Source: an uncultured Alistipes sp. (GTDB lineage Bacteria > Bacteroidota > Bacteroidia > Bacteroidales > Rikenellaceae). Taken from it: a stretch of 64,000 bases of DNA. The stretch is taken from contig CANQGQ010000013.1 of assembly GCA_947623305.1 (NCBI GenBank), positions 1-64,000 on the forward strand. The letters are read 5' to 3'. Below, in pieces: positions 61,593 to 64,000 of the stretch. How positions within the stretch are numbered: position 1 is the first letter of the stretch; each line of letters opens with the position of its first letter. Position numbers and translations under genes: made by a program. The notes beneath the pieces were generated by a model that had not been told where the DNA came from, ran no database searches, and saw only the letters and a program-made list of their open reading frames with translations.

Positions 61593-62315
61593 TTAGAAGT
61601 TGATTTCGATCGTGTGGTTTTGCCCGGCTGTCAGGGCCGGCATCGTCTTGATGACGAAGTTCCGGGGATGCTCCTGTCCGCCGATTGTGACGGTGCCGAT
61701 GGTTTCGGGGATGATTTCCGTATTTCCAGGCAGCATAATCAACTCTCCGTTGCCTGTCTGCGGGTCGCAATAAGCGTCGTATCCTGCCACGGAGAGCGAC
61801 GTGATTTTGCTGCCCGACATCGTGCCGACGAGCGTGAATGTGAGTTTTGACCGTTCGTGTCCCAGCGTCAGGGGAATGGCCTGCGCAGGGGCGACATCTT
61901 TCAGCTCGGCTGAAAGCCAGTCCGCGGCGAGGAATGCCTCCTTCGTCTGCTGGTCTTTGGCCAAGGTTCCGCCCTGGGCCTGCCGCACCGCTTCTGCCGG
62001 CCAGCTTACCCTGATGGTGGACAGGGCGCTTCCGTCCACGGGGAAGTAGAGCACATCGTCTTGCGTGGCTCCGGCCAGCGTATTGTCCGCATAGGCGTAG
62101 GTCGCCGTCCGTGCATTAACGGTTACCGAGGCTTCGCCCAGCTCCGGAATCCCGAAATAGTCGTCTGCCGCATAGTGCGTCGCGGCCCGGCTTCCGGTGC
62201 CGATTCCCGCGATGCGGAACCGGACGGGTGTGCCCGTATCGATCGTTTCCTGTTCCGAGCAGGAGGTTCCGGCAAGGAGTGCAGCAACGGCACAAAAGAA
62301 TAAGAGTCGTTTCAT
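61593..62315 (-). CDS. Fimbrillin-family lipoprotein
   Basis: 240 residues, lipoprotein signal with Cys19 (ALLAGTSCSEQE). Fimbrillin pattern: DDVLYFPVDGSALSTIRVSW, IPLTLGHERSKLTFTLVGTM, and ALTAGQNHTIEINF at the C-terminus. These form pili or surface layers in Bacteroidales. First gene of the three-lipoprotein operon; a minus-strand TATTTTTG (62366-62359) is a weak -7 candidate. Confidence 0.85.
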   Translation of the reverse strand: MKRLLFFCAVAALLAGTSCSEQETIDTGTPVRFRIAGIGTGSRAATHYAADDYFGIPELGEASVTVNARTATYAYADNTLAGATQDDVLYFPVDGSALSTIRVSWPAEAVRQAQGGTLAKDQQTKEAFLAADWLSAELKDVAPAQAIPLTLGHERSKLTFTLVGTMSGSKITSLSVAGYDAYCDPQTGNGELIMLPGNTEIIPETIGTVTIGGQEHPRNFVIKTMPALTAGQNHTIEINF

Positions 62316-62485
62316 GGTTTATCGGGTTTAGGTTGTCTTCTCCGGTTGTGCGGTGTAACAAAAATAGTCCGCTCCGGCGACTTAAATTATCCCGGAATTA
62401 TCAAATACTATTACGTTTCCACCATTTACCCTTCCTGCACGGTCGCAAAGGCCTGCCGTCTTTGTTCCGGGCAGACAAGGAATAC

Positions 62486-62514
62486 GAAAAAACGGCCGGA
62501 TAGGTGTCCGGCCG
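62486..62514 (-). terminator. Terminator of the hybrid regulator gene
   Basis: On the minus strand CGGCCGGACACCTATCCGGCCG is followed by TTTTTTCG; 8-bp G/C stem. Confidence 0.85.
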
Positions 62515-62538
62515 CTTCTCCGTCCGTTCGGGGCTGCT

Positions 62539-64000
62539 CTATTTCCTGCGGTATTTCTCGGCGTATTCCTTGGGCGAAAGCCCGAAGTGCTCGCGGAAGC
62601 ATTTGGTGAAATAGGAGTGGGAGTTGAACCCCACGCTGTACATGATTTCCGAGATGCGAGTGTCGCTCTGCGCCAGGTACTGCGCCGCCCGCTTGAGCCG
62701 TACGGTGCGAATGAATTCGTTGATCGACTCCCCGGTCAGCGCCTTGACCTTGCGGTAAACCTGCTGGTAGGGATAACGTAAAATCTCGCACAGTTCCTGT
62801 AGGCCGAATTCCGAGTTGTCGATATTCTGCTCGATGGCCTTGACCAGCGTGATGATGAATTTGTCGTTCTCCGATTCGATCGGGATTTCCGAAGGGTCGG
62901 TGAGCAACTTCTGCCGGTAGCGTTCGTGTAATTTGATGCGTTGCTCGATCAGCGAGTTGATTCGTGTGCGCAGCGTCTTGATGCTGAACGGCTTGGCGAT
63001 ATATCCGTCTGCGCCGGCCGAATATCCCTCGGCGCGGTTCTCCTCGTCGCCCTTGGCCGTGAGCAGCAGGAACGGAATGTGGCACGTACGCAAATCGGCC
63101 TTGCTGCGGCGGCATAGTTCGAAGCCGTCCACTCCGGGCATCATGACGTCGCTGATTACCAGGTCGGGGTAGATGTTGCGGATTTGCTCCCAGCCGTCGT
63201 CCCCGTCGTGCGCCGTGTATATTTCGTACTGCTCTTCGAGGTTTACGCGCAGGAAATTCCGCATGTCCTCGTTGTCCTCGACGATAAGTACCTTCGGGTT
63301 GCGCTTGGCGGACTCCGCTCCGAGCTGCCTTTCCGCCGCCTTGCCTGCGGACAGCGCTTCCGCAGGGTCGGCTGGGAGCGTGAACGTGAAGGTACTGCCT
63401 TTGCCCGGGGCGCTTTCGAGAGTAAGCGTGCCGCCGTGCAGCTCGACGAAATCCTTTGCCAGCATCAACCCGATGCCCGTGCCGCGGATCGATTCGAACG
63501 ACGGGTTGCTGCCCTGGTAGAACCGCTCGAAGATGTGTTCCCGGTCGGCTTCCGTAACACCTATTCCGGTGTCCGACACCTTGACTATGGCAAACCGCCC
63601 GTCGTCGCTACGGCGCAGTGAAACCGTTACGCCGATATGCCCGTTGTCGGGCGTGAACTTGAAGGCGTTGGACAGCAGGTTGTACAGCACCTTTTCGACT
63701 TTGTCGCTGTCGAACTGGAAGGTGAGCTCGGTTTCGGAGAACTCGAAATCGTAGTCGATGCCCCGGCGTTGCGCCTGGTAGGCAAATGAATCGTAAATCA
63801 TGCGCACGAAGGAAACGAATTCGCCCGTGCTGGGGTTGAGTTGCATCTTCCCGTTGTCGAATTTGCGCAAATCCATGATTTGGTCGATCAGCCGCAGCAG
63901 CCGTTCGCCGTTCTGCCGCATCAGCGCGAGTTGTTCCAGTTGGCGCTTGTCCTGAATCTGCTCCCCGAGGCTTTCGATGGGGCCCAGAATCAGCGACAGT
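62539..64000 (-). CDS. Hybrid two-component regulator, C-terminal part (cut by window end)
   Basis: The frame runs to the window edge and begins just after the phospho-accepting His box (LSLILGPIESLGEQ). Then: kinase ATPase domain (NLLSNAFKFTPDNG; VSDTGIGV; GTGIGLMLAKDFVELHGG), receiver domain (VLIVEDNEDMRNFL; phospho-Asp in LVISDVMMPGVDGF; Lys in YIAKPFS) and AraC-type HTH (YSVGFNSHSYFTKCFREHFG). This is an HTCS, the usual regulator of polysaccharide loci. The N-terminal sensor lies beyond the window. It points toward the fimbrillin/GH5 operon. Confidence 0.93.
   Translation of the reverse strand, partial: LSLILGPIESLGEQIQDKRQLEQLALMRQNGERLLRLIDQIMDLRKFDNGKMQLNPSTGEFVSFVRMIYDSFAYQAQRRGIDYDFEFSETELTFQFDSDKVEKVLYNLLSNAFKFTPDNGHIGVTVSLRRSDDGRFAIVKVSDTGIGVTEADREHIFERFYQGSNPSFESIRGTGIGLMLAKDFVELHGGTLTLESAPGKGSTFTFTLPADPAEALSAGKAAERQLGAESAKRNPKVLIVEDNEDMRNFLRVNLEEQYEIYTAHDGDDGWEQIRNIYPDLVISDVMMPGVDGFELCRRSKADLRTCHIPFLLLTAKGDEENRAEGYSAGADGYIAKPFSIKTLRTRINSLIEQRIKLHERYRQKLLTDPSEIPIESENDKFIITLVKAIEQNIDNSEFGLQELCEILRYPYQQVYRKVKALTGESINEFIRTVRLKRAAQYLAQSDTRISEIMYSVGFNSHSYFTKCFREHFGLSPKEYAEKYRRK

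Overview
The window reads as a moderately GC-rich gut Bacteroidales chromosome, most likely Rikenellaceae/Alistipes-like; the genus is an inference. The support is Bacteroidetes-type promoters (TTTG-N19-21-TAnnTTTG) before many genes, fimbrillin-type lipoproteins, a hybrid two-component regulator, OMP_b-brl_3 receptors, CTnDOT-type conjugation genes and korDABC/serC-serA-DUF1015 operons.

Region 1 (1 to about 13,000) is the distal part of an integrative conjugative element. It has a traQ gene, a DUF4116 repeat protein, a small histone-H1-like protein, an AT-rich AbiH phage-defence gene, and a minus-strand operon of CTn genes (DUF3873, PcfJ-like with a frameshift, PcfK-like, others). Two overlapping HTH/excisionase-like genes, a RhuM-like regulator and two tandem tyrosine integrases follow. 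The integrases lie at the element edge, beside short perfect inverted repeats that could be operator or attachment sequences.

Region 2 (13,394 to 45,400) is chromosomal housekeeping. On the plus strand: truA, yggS, serC-serA-DUF1015, the 2-oxoacid:ferredoxin oxidoreductase operon, a peroxiredoxin, mtaB, a 4-helix sensor plus trkH plus a SPOR-like protein, nfeD-floA and a FISUMP lipoprotein. On the minus strand: lpdA, a C69 dipeptidase, an M23/LysM protein, the tightly overlapping chain yicC-gmk-nadD-ddl-DUF3109, a DUF892 protein, the overlapping chain metal permease-LptF/G-ribBA-fmt, and a double-CDGSH protein.

Region 3 (45,475 to 56,531) has tRNA-Pro(CGG), a sirtuin, and an unusual radical-SAM/SPASM plus lipoprotein plus outer-membrane-receptor locus. 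The locus ends in a chimeric remnant: the first codons of a C39 peptidase/ABC exporter are joined to a second copy of the radical-SAM 3' end. This is the most interesting part of the window. Next come cspA, a PPi-type phosphofructokinase, an outer-membrane protein, a SLOG-family protein, YtxH and holin-like small membrane proteins, and uxuA with an SDR mannonate reductase.

Region 4 (56,532 to 64,000) starts with a gene-poor stretch holding an IS481-type transposase tail and strong palindromes. It is followed by a minus-strand surface-glycan locus: hybrid two-component regulator (cut by the window end), fimbrillin-like lipoprotein, fimbrillin/GLUG lipoprotein and a GH5-like lipoprotein, with no SusC/SusD pair in view.

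All family names come from motif recognition by eye; no searches were run.
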